Positions 30,592 through 43,205 of a stretch of 64,000 nucleotides of DNA are shown here, one piece after another (the stretch's first letter is position 1; every line of letters starts with the position of its first letter). The stretch covers positions 1 through 64,000 of the forward strand of contig JAQMWT010000668.1 in NCBI GenBank assembly GCA_029834535.1. The letters are read 5' to 3'. Below the pieces are notes generated by a model that was given only the letters and a program-made list of their open reading frames with translations, was not told the origin of the DNA and did no database searches. The DNA comes from Chrysophaeum taylorii. Taxonomy: Eukaryota; Sar; Pelagophyceae; Pelagomonadales; Pelagomonadaceae. The translations under genes were made by a program, and so were the position numbers.

Positions 30592-32718
30592 TCATACAGG
30601 AGGTGGGAAATGCTTGCGTATGTAAGGCAGCTGCGAATGCATTGACTCCAGGATGGTTTTAAGCCATGGGACGTAAATTACGCGTTCCATGAGGGTGGAA
30701 TATAGTTTAAGCATTTCGCGTTGTTCATTAAAAGCACATAGTCTGAACTGTAGTGAGCGAAGTTCCATTTTACGCGCTTTTGCTTGTTGTAGCGAATAAA
30801 TTGGTAGAGTTGGCAACAGGTTACTGAGTCTAAACAAAGTAATCTTGACATTATCATCAATTTTACTCTGGATAGATGATTGTCCTTTAAATTCAACTCC
30901 ATAAAGATGTATACCAAGTTTATCTTCTCCCCATTGAGTCATACTGATGATGTGCAGATCGGGATCGTTATGGTCGTTTTGCTTGGGTAGAAAAAGCGCA
31001 ACGTCTAGCTTTACATATCCCACATTTGGATGCTTTGGGAGAGCGGGAATGACGGTCCTTATAATCATAGCATGTGTGATTCTCTGCGTATCCGTAGCAG
31101 TCTGGATAGCAGGTGATAAGGACTCGGGTAGCTTTACGATGTGGATAGGATCAGCATAACGTTTAAAGTTAATTACATGTTGAGAAGCACATGTGTCAGC
31201 ATATCCTGGCGTAGTCATTAGCGGCAAATTGTACTCGTTGTACAGTTTAAGCATTGTTGCATAACAGGCATGTGTTGAGCTTTGACCAAACACGTACTGT
31301 GTCATGAAACTTTGCGTTTGTTCGGAAGGCACAACGACGAGTGTAAAACCAGTGTTTAATTTTGGTAGCAACACAGGGGGATCTGTGCCATCTTCATTAT
31401 CTTCGTTGGGTAGATTATTGGGGAGCTCAGAGTGCGAGGAAGTTTCCCGAGCTTGACGACGAACGATAGCATTCTGAGCTTTAGCATTTATGTGCTGCAA
31501 TAGCGGCTGAGGGATGTTATCGATTTCATCATCTTTAATGGACAGAAAAGTGTGGAACATTTTCTCTGTATCAGCAGTCCCCCTCTGCTCCGCATCACTG
31601 GGGGGCGCTTCAGGAGCAGATGTTTCAGTTTGATACTTTTCTTCTGAAACATAGGATTCCTTATCGGCTTCTAAGAGGTTCACAATGGTATTGGACATAG
31701 TATCAACTCGAGATAAGTAGAGATGAACTTGGGTGGCTTCGTCAGGATCTAAGGACTGTGTCGAAGCTTGAGAAGCGGTTGTCCAGAGGGTACTCAGTAA
31801 GCTTTTCATTTCCTCCTGTACCATTTTAGAGTCGGTAGAGGGGCTGGGATTCGCTTCCTGTAGTTTACCAAACAGGTGGCGAAGACGATGAACTTGATAA
31901 GTAGCCCGGTCCATAAGAGACATATTAGAGCGTGCATTACGGTTAGAGGAAGATGAGTAGACAGGACGATCGAAGCTGGTACCTTTGACGTTATAATTTG
32001 AAGGTGGACGATAGTACGACGTGTCACGAGGTGAAATTGTCGATGCTTTGTCTTTTGCATTACGAAGCTTACGAGCGTTGAAGCCAGACTGTCCAGCTAC
32101 AGTAGCTAACAACGAGTAAGCGTTGTTTAGAGAGTCGTGGGATTGATGAATAGTATCCATCAATAATACCTTAGGTGGCTTGGTAGCGGTAGTACCAGGG
32201 ATGTAAGGGATCCAGGAAGCGGGTTTATCCAAGCGTCGGTTAGAGGAAAACTTTGTTTCATTGTATATTTTTAACAAGAACTCCAATAACGGACGAACGT
32301 CGTTAGGATCAACTAGCTTTAACAATTCAGGATCGTGAATCGAGTTGTTCCCAGAGCGTGTCTCGTAGAGTTTACACCATTCCAATAAAGATTGAGAATA
32401 GCGCTCGTGATCCGAGGGATTAGCATATAGACGGTAGATCTCCTCATGAGCTTTAAGAGTGATTATGGAGTTATTAAATTGGATTGATGCTTCATCATTA
32501 TTTAATTGCTTTGCCTGAGATTGGAAGGCAAGGAGTTGTTCGACAAATACATGGGCATACCAATTAACATTTAAAGATATTCGATTAAACTGTGATTTAA
32601 GCTCAGTAACATCTGTACAAGACACTGTCTCATAGTAATGGTAAGCTAAAAGCATTACTGCACGTAGTTTATTAGGATGTGCAGTAAGTGCATATATCTT
32701 CTTTAATTGAGGCCACAT
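30592..32718 (-). pseudogene. A-2 gag C-terminal part and protease
   Basis: The first ~330 residues continue Gag (VSCTDVTELKSQFNRISLNVNW, as in family B YLKQQFNSVVYNPNW). A low-complexity linker with SDAEQRGT follows, then a retropepsin-like region: ADTCASQHVINF (a D-T-C-A form, with D-S-C-A at the same place in family B), ATDTQRITHAMIIRTVIPALP and HPNVGYVKLDVALFL. It ends at ...LRSLQFRL...YIRKHFPPPV. The methyltransferase frame follows in phase, as it also does in B-1 and B-2. Confidence 0.8.
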
Positions 32719-32751
32719 AGCGAGTGCTGGTTTGTCTTGTGATTCCAGATT

Positions 32752-33333
32752 TTAAAATGTGTACAAGAAACCAGCATAAGTTTCGCAGTGTTTGATCCAG
32801 TCGGTATTAGAGAGACCTGTAAAGGACATGTTAGTTAGAGAAGAATCATACACAATTGATTTAGGGAATCGGGTATCTAATAGATTGAGGACACGTTTAA
32901 CATCCTCATTTAATTCGGGACGAACGAGATTGTATGACTCTTGGTAATAAAGTCGTTCGAGATTATTACGGACATCAACTGTTAGTTGATGTGATGAATT
33001 GACGTGCCAAGTTTTAAAATGATCAGGCAGGGCATCTTCATCAGGTAAGTTTAAATCGTTTACTTGTTCAGCTTTCCATTGAGCGAAGATGATATCAACT
33101 TCTTGTTCAAGAAGTTGATTATACTCCGGAGCATTCCGGGTGTAAGCTTCATATGAATCGAAGCAGAATAACGCGTCCACATATGGACTTGTCATATGCC
33201 TGCGAAGCACCTCAATTTGCAAGCTCACCTTGGTTGAGTTGTCTTGGAAACGCAATCCTGCGTTAATTTTATCAACGAGGATTTGTTCTTGTTTGTAGAT
33301 ATCCGTAGTGGATATTGGTTTTTGTTTTGACAT
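32752..33333 (-). pseudogene. A-2 gag, N-terminal part
   Basis: Starts MSKQKPISTTDIYKQEQ and contains KVSLQIEVLRRHMTSPYVDA, FCFDSYEAYTR and LSNTDWIKHCETYAGF, each with a direct counterpart in family B gag (KVSLQIKHIKQLL, EYDSYEAYTR, ADWHTYQNTYATF). No zinc knuckle. The interval 33334-33806 upstream is the leader, in which I see no gene. Confidence 0.85.
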
Positions 33334-33806
33334 GATTGTGACCTATTAAGGAATAGGTTGTAGGATTGATAGACATATTCGACACATAAGAATGAAGGGT
33401 TTCTCGAGTGCGGGTTCTATGTACAGTACGCTATTTTAAACGTGGGCTTATTGACAAGACCAAACAAATCAACATGCTATTTAAAAACAGGATGACTTGA
33501 GACTGCAGAATGGATTAATTCTCGAGCAGTCAGTCTTTTGTTGGGGAACAGAAGGAAAAACCCGTACAAGTTTCCGCTGCGCTTGTATAGGGGAAAATTT
33601 AATTTTATTAGCCATGCGAGTGCATATGACCAGTGACCGACCCAACTCGGTCACAAACCAAATTAACTGGTGGGCACATACCGTCACATAACAAATATGT
33701 ACAGTAGACCACCGCCAAACACATTGTCGCATTGTACTCGTGATTAGGCGTAAATTGATCACTCCATTTAGACGTACAACACAGTTGGGCTGACACACCT
33801 ACGCAT

Positions 33807-33820
33807 CTGGGCCCATAACC
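33807..33820 (-). other. A-2 primer-binding site (initiator tRNA-Met anticodon arm)
   Basis: On the minus strand GGTTATGGGCCCAG directly follows the 5' LTR. It is identical to the family B sites at 20028 and 47061 and fully complementary to the initiator tRNA-Met anticodon arm. Confidence 0.85.
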
Positions 33821-34221
33821 TGGAGAGATTCGACCCTCTCCGGGTACATGGTAGAGACTGCGTGCAGTCTTAGGCGTGTACAGACCATTCCGCTTGCCAC
33901 ATGCTACTACACAAGGTAGGGATTTAAGCCCTAACTCCTTAAGGACATTAGGTCCCATAGAAGCGTTTACACTGACAACGAGGAACGAAGCCTCTGTTAA
34001 TTAAACAGAAAACCCCGTACCTGACGGTACGCACCTGGAGGCCTACTCCATGTTGGAAAAGAGCTTCAGACTGGGTTCTTCATAGTCATGAAAATATAAT
34101 TGCGGAAGGGTAAGGAAGGAAAGACGAACGAGGGAAAGCCGTATTACGGAGAGAAAACCCTCGTGTAGAGACAGGTGTGAAATGTTCCAGTGTCGCACAC
34201 ATAATAGTGTAGCTCTCTGGA
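33821..34221 (-). repeat. A-2 5' LTR (401 bp)
   Basis: Nearly identical to 22032-22432. On the plus-strand side (34222 onward) B-1 gag coding resumes. Confidence 0.95.
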
Positions 34222-34226
34222 CGTAT

Positions 34227-35933
34227 ATAATGTAGTATCAAATGGGTCGAATAAAAGACGCTTAGAACGCCCTGTTTCTTGGCAACCTTATGTTGAGGGT
34301 TTGATACCGCAACCAAAACCGAAATTAATACTTACAAACACGCTTGATCTATCAGACAAAAGTCTGGCTCAAAAGGCAAATGCTCCTGCGTCCTTCTTCT
34401 TCTCAACCTGGAACATTAAATAAGCCCGCATTTAACGTTAGACGCTTGCGTAACTCTAACGATGCACGCCAGCCTTTCTCTCGCAGCGACTTATCGTATT
34501 ATCGTTCTCGTGATTCTTATGTCGCCAAGAAAACTGCTGGACAGTCCCATGACCGTCCAATTTACTCTCGCACTTTCGACGGGTCTTCTCGATCTAACAT
34601 GAAGTTACTAGATCGAACTAAGCACACTACAAATACTCTGCAAGAGCAGTGTAGTGAACTTACGAAACATGTGACAGATAATGATATCACGGCTCAGCTA
34701 CAACAGAACATCACCAAGTTGTTTGAGACTCTGTTGCAATCCGCCGATATTCTATCAACCACATCTACTGAGGACAATGGTGACTTACTTCGTCTAAACG
34801 AACAACTCATGTTCGCCGAAGACATCATTTATGATGTAGACGTTCATCTATCCTCGACCGAGAAGTCGTTAAACTACGCGGAGCCACAACATCATACTGT
34901 TGCCACTGCTCCCACGCCAAAGACAACACCACCTACTACAGATACCAAGAATCCCTCCAACACACAGGGTAACCCCTCTGATATAGTGCCTAACCTCTTT
35001 ACTGCTTCCGCCATCTCGGCGTTACCACCAGCGTTACTGTCCTCGCTATCTTCACAGGTCCAATCAGCCATGAACCAACCACCACAAGCCGAAACCACAA
35101 GGGATGTCGACAACACCTCGCTATCATCATTTGATGAGAAGTACGGCATGGCTGATGAGGCTGACGAACCAACTCCACCTGTTCAACCGGTTATCATTCC
35201 AAATAATCTTTTATTTCTGGATAACTTCTTCACTGCCAGTCGCTCCACTACTTGCCCGCATTCGGAAAATGCCTTTTTAACGAAATATATGAAGGTAAAC
35301 AGTGTTCCCCAACATTGTTCCTTTTTATATTTTGACTCTTGTGCTACCATATCTTTAATGTCCAGTTACGACTACGCAATTCCGAATCATGTTATTCCAC
35401 TGGATCCCAAATATGCACCGATTATTATACAAACTGCCACTGGACAACAACGTGCCACACATATGATGTTAACACGTAACATTGTTGTTCCGTTACCAGA
35501 TCATCCACAAATCGGTTACGTGAAGATTGACTTCGCTTTATGTCTTAAGCCAGTACACAACCGACATCTCGCTATATTGAGCATGCTCGAGTGGAACCAG
35601 ACGAACTTGACCACTGTGTTCAATGATCGAGCTGAGCCAAAGCTCAGCGCTGTCACGAGCCGCATAGACAAAGATGTGCGTATTCCCATACATTACGTAG
35701 CATCTAACTTGCCTGCTCTCCCTTGTCTCACCTACAACATCGCCCGCGACAAGCAACTCGAACTACGCTCCCTCGCATTTCCGCTCAAGCGATACCACGA
35801 AAAAAGGGATCTACTGGCATATAACTATCTCCTCAAGAGAGTTTTACCAGATCGCCCGTGGATCCGCCCTTTGGTTCTTAATCTTCGGAAACAAAACAAA
35901 TTTGTTCAGCAAAATACCCCACCATCAACATGA
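34227..35933 (+). pseudogene. B-1 gag C-terminal part and protease
   Basis: This resumes B-1 gag after A-2 (...SNKRRLERPVSW in B-2). Landmarks are RRLRNSNDARQPFSRSDLSYY, a coiled segment LREQ/LQEQCSELTKHVTDND, the linker with STEKSLNY, and protease YFDSCATISLMSSYDY with HPQIGYVKIDFALCL. It ends LRSLAFPLKRYHEK...LNLRKQNKFVQQNTP. The methyltransferase frame follows in phase. In a functional relative this would be the Gag-protease precursor. Confidence 0.82.
34856..34876 (+). repeat. SLNY-type junction motif, B-1 gag/protease linker
   Basis: GACCGAGAAGTCGTTAAACT plus A, read T-E-K-S-L-N-Y. It lies between Gag and the protease. Confidence 0.85.
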
Positions 35934-38247
35934 ATGCTTTCTCGTCCAGTGTTTCTATCACAAGAGCCAAATCTTCGCAAACCCTCTGTCATGTTGCTTT
36001 GTTCTGGTTTGTCAACCCCAGCGTTCCTGTCTCAAGCCACTAATGACCTAGGCTTAAATATCAATGTAAAAGTTGTTGTTGAGTCTGATGATACGCTTGT
36101 GCGCATGTTACGCCACCGTTTTCCTACAGCATTATTATTTGAATCCTTGCCCGCCTTTATTAACCATCTCATCAAATTTCACCAGAGGGAAGGCGCAAAT
36201 TTTATTGTGATATTATCGAGATAACTCCACCTTGCACTAACAGGAGTATATTAAAGCAGCATAAAACCGAAGACTTACACAGTCTGCTCGACGACTCCCT
36301 CTTTGACAGCATGCTGTCTGTCATCAAACTTCTCCAGCCCTTGGTACTACTGGCTGAGATGACACCACCCCACAAGTACTGTCATCAAGACCACATAACT
36401 GTGGCCAATCTCATCCATTCCACACTCGATTACTGTGTTGATGTTGTTGACAGGTTCCAACCTACCTATGTGGCGACTACCAATCTAGGGGAAGATGGAT
36501 CTGCATCGCACGCAGGTATTCTACTGGACCAATTAACATACTCTCATGGCCTATCCATCACCCACGCCCCTTCTTTAAGATCGTGGATGACATACAAGCC
36601 ATTCCTAAACGACTTTGGCTATCAAAATATATTGCCAAAGACTGGGTCCGGGTGTTCCCCGATCCACCAGATGTCCCCGTTCCTAAAACTTTTGCACCTT
36701 ACTCTCGCACAGGTTCTGTTCGGCTTACCATGACTGACCTTGAAACACTCAATTTACTGTTTCTCCGCCTTCACTCTCAACAGGCTCACGAGCAACGCAC
36801 GCACTCTGTTCAATCCGAGTGTACTTATCATCGGCTGTGTTTCAAACGCTCCTCCATGGAACCACTGCCACATGCAACTAATCCATTGCGTGTCAAGGCC
36901 TTCGCCATATTATACAACTTGTTTGCCAGATTGCACACTAACTCACCCACTCCTGTGTCCTATTACATAACCGTTTTCGAAACTGACCAACCGTCACATA
37001 GGTTACTACTTACAACCTCATCAACATCACACAACACCTACTTCTTAACGGGTGGCCACCACACTGACGGCAACCTCACCGTAGAAAACGCCGCCACCAA
37101 ATATCATGCTTCCATTGACGCGTTTGGAAGCACGTATACGTTTACTGCCTCCAACGTCCCCCGCGACAGAGACAGATCTGTATATTTGGAGCCGTTCATG
37201 GGTTTCTTGTGGATCATCCAAGCCCTTCCTCAAGTTGGCTCCGCTGCCGCCTATGGCACTGCCATACAAAAGCTCATTTCCAGATGCTCTCTTGTGATGC
37301 CTGACTGCCTTACCTACAAGGCCACCGACAATTCTTTCGACTACAAGGACTCTCACTTCGCTTTGGAAGATCACCACTTGTCCCATAGTCGCTATATAGG
37401 GTATCTTCGTGGAAGTGACCGCAAACTTGGCTCTAAAATCCACTCCATGCTTGCTCCATTGCCCACCGTCCTAGGGTATGCAAACATTATCTTACTCGAC
37501 CCTCGCAACGGGAAATTGCGCTATCCCACTCGACCGGAGTTGATTCGTGCTAACAACCACACCAAACAACAGGAATCTTTCCTCTTGTCTCTTCGCCACG
37601 ACCTTTGCTGTGACATGCTCAGCAATGCTCTGCCTGCCGGTACGTACAGCACACTGTACAAGCACCTCTCGCTCCTCGTTGCCGATATTAAGTCCCTTAT
37701 GTTGGACCCTACCTTCCAACATGCTGCTGCTGTGATGAAGAAATCCCATGTATCCACCTTCATAACCTTCGATCCGGCCTCCACCACGTGCAGCACAGAT
37801 ACCTTGTTTTTGGCACAAGCCTTCATGACTTCTATCTCCAGCAACTGCTTGACCGAAATGTCGTTAAACTATATGTCTTCGTCATCCTACGAAGATACTC
37901 TAGGTACTTGTGATGATGAGGACACACCTCCAAGTGACCCTGCTGCGCATCAGGATGACGACGCACCGTCTCCTCTTGCCTTGGACACCGAACTCGAGTT
38001 CGATGTTCGGCGCAAACGTCATATCCCCGCTCACCCCATTCCTCGCAAATCCCTCGCGCACGGATCTGCTGAATATCTCAACGCCAAGGAACGTGCCAAT
38101 CGCTTCCACCGGGTGCACCACTGCCCCGACAACGTTGCAGCCAAGGCCCTCAACGTACTGGCTCGCCCTGGCTTCTCTGCCTCAGATCTACCGTATCGCG
38201 ACTTATGCACCGACTGCATCGCGCACAACAAGCGCCACCCGCACTAG
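35934..38247 (+). pseudogene. B-1 methyltransferase-like domain and integrase zinc finger
   Basis: Order: VMLLCSGLSTPAFLSQATND (motif I), VVESDDTLVRMLRHRF (motif II), LLQPLVLLAEMTPPH (motif VI glutamate), a variable target-recognition-like region with SSTSHNTYFLTGGHHTDGNL, LAPLPTVLGYANIILLDPRN, RYPTRPELIRANN (motif IX), CCDMLSNALPAG (motif X). The SLNY motif follows, then a basic/acidic spacer and the integrase zinc finger NRFHRVHHCPDN...LCTDCIAHNKRHPH (about 38098-38243). It is collinear with B-2 and A-2 and is part of a broken element. Confidence 0.82.
37851..37871 (+). repeat. SLNY-type junction motif, B-1 methyltransferase/integrase
   Basis: GACCGAAATGTCGTTAAACT plus A, read T-E-M-S-L-N-Y, between motif X of the methyltransferase and the integrase zinc finger. 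Confidence 0.85.
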
Positions 38248-38322
38248 CACTTCAATCCGACCAAGCCCTCTTTTGAGAAAACTCACAAAGCCGGCGAAGT
38301 CTGGGCGTGCGACAGCGGCTAT

Positions 38323-41300
38323 GTGACAATTCCGTCAGAATGGGGAGGCTTCACTCATATCATTGTGTTCAAAGAACTTATCTCGAAGTTTCTCTTGGTG
38401 TACTTTACACGCACCACCAACGCCACGGAGTTCACTCGAGCTCTGGACTTTGTGTATGACTTCTGTCGTACACAACTCAACGTGCACCTGCGCACCCTCT
38501 ACTCAGACGCTTTCAAGCCCTATTTTAGCCAGCACATTACCGCCCCGTACCGCGTCGATAAGGGCATTCAACTCATCGCTTTCCCGCCGTACATGCACCA
38601 CTTCAACTTTGAAGTTGAGTCAGCCATCGGCTTCATCGCCTCCGCCTCCTCAACTCGCCTTCGCTCTCTCCTTAATGCTCATTATCGTGGCTCCAAGATC
38701 GTGGAACCAGCCATCATGTTTCCCTGGGCGGTGATCCACACCATCCAAAGTTACAACCTGCTCCCGAACGCCACGCTCGAGCGCATTCACCATGCTATCC
38801 TGAGTCCGCAACAGCTACTCTATAATCAACTGAGCACTCCCCAGCATGACATGCTCAAGATCTTCGGCGCTGAATGCTACCTTCTATTGGAACCCCACGA
38901 GCACCACAAGTGGGAACCGTGCCGCCGCAAATACTTATATCTATGTTGCGCCAACGCGCAAAACCCGCTCGTCTCCCCACGTGTTGACCATATTGCCGAC
39001 GTCGTCCTCAACCCTGAAAACGGACAAATCCGTGTTTCGTCCAAGATGCAATTCCTCTACATGCTCCAGCATCCTACTCCTGATCCTGAACTTGCTCCTC
39101 CGCCTCACGCTCCTCCCGCGCCTTTCTCGCTCACACCCCACGCTGCTATCCAAGACCATTTCATTCAGAGGGGGACACGGACACCTCATCCTCAGAGGGG
39201 GCACTCTCCACCTCCCTCAGCTCCTTCTTCGTCCCCTGCTCCTGTTTCTCCTCCTCCTTCCCACGCTCCCGTCGACGATTCTGGCTCTATGTCACCGCCG
39301 CCCTTGCTTCCTTCTTACAAAGACCTCTTTGCACAAGATGACCTCGTTCTTGTCCCAGGTTCCAAACAACCTAACAACCGCAAGGCAGCCTCCATGAAAA
39401 ATATCAAAGCCCGGCTGCAAGCGTCTACTATTGGTGCTTACAAAGCCGATGGTGGCAAACTCGCCGATTTCTGCTGGGATCTTCGCCACCACTTTCTTAC
39501 GTTCAAGTCTCCCGCCCTCTCCGCCCTGCATATCAATGGTGGTATCCTCTGGTCTGCTATCTGCTCAGAGGGGGAACATGCGTTGTTAGCGTCTTCTTCT
39601 CCCGTTGCGCACTGACTTACTTGCCCGTTACCCTCACGTCGATGGTTACTTCGCCCGCGCTAAGTGCGCATCCAGCATCCCAGCCGCAACCTTTCTAACT
39701 GCTGATGGTTCACCTACGCGCCCCATTCCTCAGCCTCTTTTAGCTGCGTTCACTGAGCACGCTGCTGCCTTTGGCATCTCTTCACTACAGTATGCACTTA
39801 CGTATCTGGCTCCGACCAGCTTTATCGATCATAATTCTTCCGAGTTTGGCGCTGATTCTGCATCTCTGTCTCACTTGGTGGAATACCTTCTGGTCTCTAC
39901 AGAGCATATCACTCAGGTCTTACATGCCGACCCTACTATCCATATTCAACTGGAATCTGCTTCCTCTACCCCTCCTACTGACGCTGTTTCCGCTTATCCC
40001 GAAGTCGCGCACACTGCCTCGACCGCAACGTCGTTAAACTATAGTTCACCAGCCACTGTTGGTCCTGATGAATACAAGGTCCAAGAAGCGGACGTCTCCA
40101 TCGATGAATACAAGCTCAAGTGCCTCCACGGTATGTCGCCTGAAGACAGGCACGCCTACCTCAAGGCCATCGCCAAGGAACTCCACGACATTGTCCGCTT
40201 TGGCTGCTTCAAGCTTTCATTGCCCGACGGTGTCTCTCGTCCTATTGACAGCAGGATGGTGCTGAAGATTAAAACGGACTCTGCAGGCAAATACGTTAAG
40301 CACAAGGCTCGCCTCGTGCTACGTGGCTTCCTAGCCTCCCTTGGCGCCGATTTCTTTGGCACCTTCAGCCCAATGGCCACAATGACCGCAATCCGGGTAC
40401 TACTGGCGATTGCAGCATACAAGCAATTGCCTGTCTACCACGCAGACGTCCCGAACGCCTTCGTTCAGTCTGACATTGATGCCAACGTCTACGTTCAGTT
40501 ACCAGACGGCATCAAGCTTATCGACCCCGATGATGCTAAATACAAGGGCCGACGCCTACCGAAACTGCTGAAGTCACTTTATGGACTTCGGCAATCGCCA
40601 TCTCTTTGGAACAAAGAGATAGACGGCTTCTTCCGTAGCCTTGGCTACAAGCGCCTGCATTCGGACTCTTGCCTATATGCTCGAGTATCCGCACATGCTA
40701 AGTTCGTCGTATGCAGTCTGTCTGTAGACGACATTGTTATTGTGTCCAATGATGTCTTCGTACTGAGTTACAGGATGCCCTCCACAAACGGTATGCTGTA
40801 GAGCAGTTTGAACCTGTCCATACTCTCCTAGGCATGCGTGTGTGTCGTACATCTGATGGATCCATCTCCCTGGATGTGCAAGCCAAGCTTGATGAACTCT
40901 TCGCTGATCATCCTGTCTTGCAGCAACTTACCCCGCTTAAATATCCTATGTCCTCGTCCTTCAAGTATAAAGATGGCACTCCCAGCTCTGAAACAGAGTT
41001 GTATATCAACTCACACTTTGCCACCCTCCTTGCCAAGCTGGTGTTAATGCAGGTCGCCTGCAGACCTGACTTCTCGCAAGCCTTTGGCAGATGTTCGCGT
41101 GGTATTCATGCACCCACGCACGTTCATGTCCAGATGCTAGAACACCTGCTCCGCTACCTGAGGAAGCCGGAAAACCGCTCACTTCGCCTCTGGTTTCATC
41201 CTAAAGGTAATGCTATTGAAGCTCACCTTCGCACTGTTTCCGCTAATAGAATCGATCTCTCTACTGTGGTCGACTACCAACAGCGGGATGTATCTACTGG

Positions 41301-41907
41301 ACAGTTTGATCCCTTAGTTGCCATGGTTGACGCTGACAACGCCCCCTCCTTAGCACAGGAAGATAGGAAATCTACCACCGGGTTTGTCTTCTATCTTTTC
41401 AACTGCCTTATTTGTTGGAAAAGCAAGCTTCAACCGATTGTCTCCTGCTCAACTCACGAAGCTGAGTTGATTGCCCTCAGTATTTGTGCTGATGAAGCTG
41501 TTTGGCTACGCAAGCTGCTGTTGGAACTTCCCTTTGTCGTCAACCCCACCTTCTACGTCAACAATGTTAATGGTGAGAACGCCGCTGATCCTGTTGACTT
41601 CGATGACAACGACAACCCAATTGCTGAAGATATGCGCTTCATCAGAAGCCTCCCTCTCTTGTCTGACAATGCTGCTGCTGTTCACACCTCTAATAACCCA
41701 GATGGATCCTCTCGCTCCAAGGCACTGTCGACCAGATGGTTTAAGATCCGTGAGTACATCTCGCTACAGAAAATTCGAGTCCATCATGTTCCCGGCAAGC
41801 TAAACGTGGCTGATGGTTTTACAAAGCCACTTGCTGCTGAGTTCTCCACTTTTCGTTCTCTACTCGGTATGCATCATGCCTCTGATGACAAGCCTCTACA
41901 GGATTGA
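38323..41907 (+). pseudogene. B-1 integrase core, linker, reverse transcriptase and RNase H
   Basis: Integrase core: GYVTIPSEWGGFTHIIVFKE, LYSDAFKPYFSQHI (second Asp), FNFEVESAIGF (Glu), then LERIHHAILSPQQLLYNQ and ADVVLNPENGQIRVSSK. A Pro/Ser-rich linker follows with purine runs at 39166-39175, 39193-39201 and 39566-39576. RT: VGPDEYKVQEADVSIDEYKL, KHKARLVLRGFLASLG, YHADVPNAFVQ, LSVDDIVIVS. RNase H: MVDADNAPS, THEAELIALS, SDNAAAVHTSN, NVADGFTKP. Nearly every copia landmark is kept; the copy is broken. Confidence 0.9.
40021..40041 (+). repeat. SLNY-type junction motif, B-1 integrase/RT
   Basis: GACCGCAACGTCGTTAAACT plus A, read T-A-T-S-L-N-Y, just before the RT entry module VGPDEYKVQ. Confidence 0.85.
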
Positions 41908-43172
41908 AGATGCCTAACCCCAGTGACCGCAACGTCGTTAAACTAGCCCTGGCCCTACCTTCTTTTGCCACAAACTCTTTTGTGCGTGTGAGTGTGTCGC
42001 CAATGTCGTTTTCTTGGCACTCCCGTGGCCGCGGCTTCTCCCCAGTCGTTCGAAGGACAGTCCCACGCTCGCTCTCCACGGCCGAACCTTCCCCCAGGTT
42101 GTCGCAAAAGCGACAAACCATGACTGCTGCTACCACACAGGCTGCTGCTGTTGCACCGACACCAGCCGTGCATGTCTCACCTCAGTCGCTGACGTTCCAG
42201 GACTGCCTCAGCATTGACTATGCTGCGTACGAGCGAGGAATCTCTCTCTTTGAGGCCTACCGTGTCCCTGTCACCCCATTTCTCTCTTCTTTTATGCGAG
42301 TGGAACTCATTACTGCTCTTCATTCCGTTTATGAGTCTAATGACTCTTCATTATTTGTGGAATTGGTTACATTCATATCCATGCGCTTGCCAATCACGAT
42401 CACCTGGGAAGCTGCTCCTGCTATTGCTTCTATTGGCTGCTATAGAGGCCCCAAACGCGAACGTTTCATTTTGTCGTCCTTTTGTACGCAATGCCTCGAT
42501 GATCTTGGACAACCAACTTTCCTCGACTCAACTACTTATAACTCAAAGGCTCAAACGCCTCGTGAACTACCTACCAAGGTAATGAGTCACCTCAACATGG
42601 ACGACCATAAGAAGAATGGTCACATCCCCATTTCTGCTATTACAGTTGGCTTGTGCCTTGCGTGTGAAAATACTGATCAGGTGCCTACGCAACATACCGT
42701 ATATGCTCGCAATGATACTTCTCTCCAATTCCCGTGTGATGCGCGCTCGGCTGGTCATATACGCGCTACCCTCATACGCGTCTATCATTCGTCAAGGGAG
42801 TTATATACTCTTTTGACAAGTATGTTAGCTCAGCAACCGTCGCTTGTTAGCTTGGTCTTATCCGTATCCGCTATAGCCACTGATCCCACCACACAATTGC
42901 CATTCGCACTGGATCTTCGGCTTATAACACAGATGCACCTTGAGCATCTTAATTTCCTTGTGACTCTTGTTCGAACACAGAGTCGCAAAGCTCAGGCTAT
43001 GTTCAAACCATCCAGGTTCCAGCATGTGGTCACTACTGTTGCTCAATCTTGGGTACAACATCTTGACGACTACGTATCATCTTCAGATGATACAAAACCG
43101 CCGTCACTCCTGGATGAGATGTTCGGCCCCACTTATACTCAGGCAGAACATCAAGACTTTCTGCGCTTTTAA
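41904..43172 (+). pseudogene. B-1 3' ORF region, N-terminal (CxxC) part
   Basis: Downstream of RNase H. Ser/Pro-rich basic N terminus (RGRGFSP, compare RGRGG of family A), then FLSSFMRVELITALHSVYES, SIGCYRGPKRERFILSSF and ITVGLCLACENTD with a Cys about 22 residues on and HIRATLIRVYHSS. This CxxC...C...HIRA pattern matches CVMC...C...HIRAIILRLG of the A-2 ORF, showing homology despite low identity. Function unknown. Confidence 0.68.
41925..41945 (+). repeat. SLNY-type junction motif, B-1 RNase H/3' ORF
   Basis: GACCGCAACGTCGTTAAACT plus A, just downstream of the RNase H coding end and in the same codon phase as pol. Confidence 0.85.
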
Positions 43173-43205
43173 AACTCGAAATACCCTTCACTTGCACAGC
43201 ATGTT

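Larger units (their letters stand above)
22032..34221 (-). mobile_element. Ty1/copia family A, copy A-2 (near-complete, 12.2 kb, young)
   Basis: This is a full-length element with two 401-bp LTRs that differ at only about four positions by eye (about 99% identical), a PBS next to the 5' LTR (33807-33820) and a polypurine tract next to the 3' LTR (22433-22439). Its modules in order on the minus strand are gag, protease, methyltransferase, integrase, linker, RT, RNase H and a 683-residue 3' ORF. It inserted into gag of B-1 with a 5-bp duplication (one mismatch). It looks structurally whole, but its gag-pol frame has about five interruptions. LTR divergence makes it the youngest copia insertion in the window. 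Confidence 0.95.
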
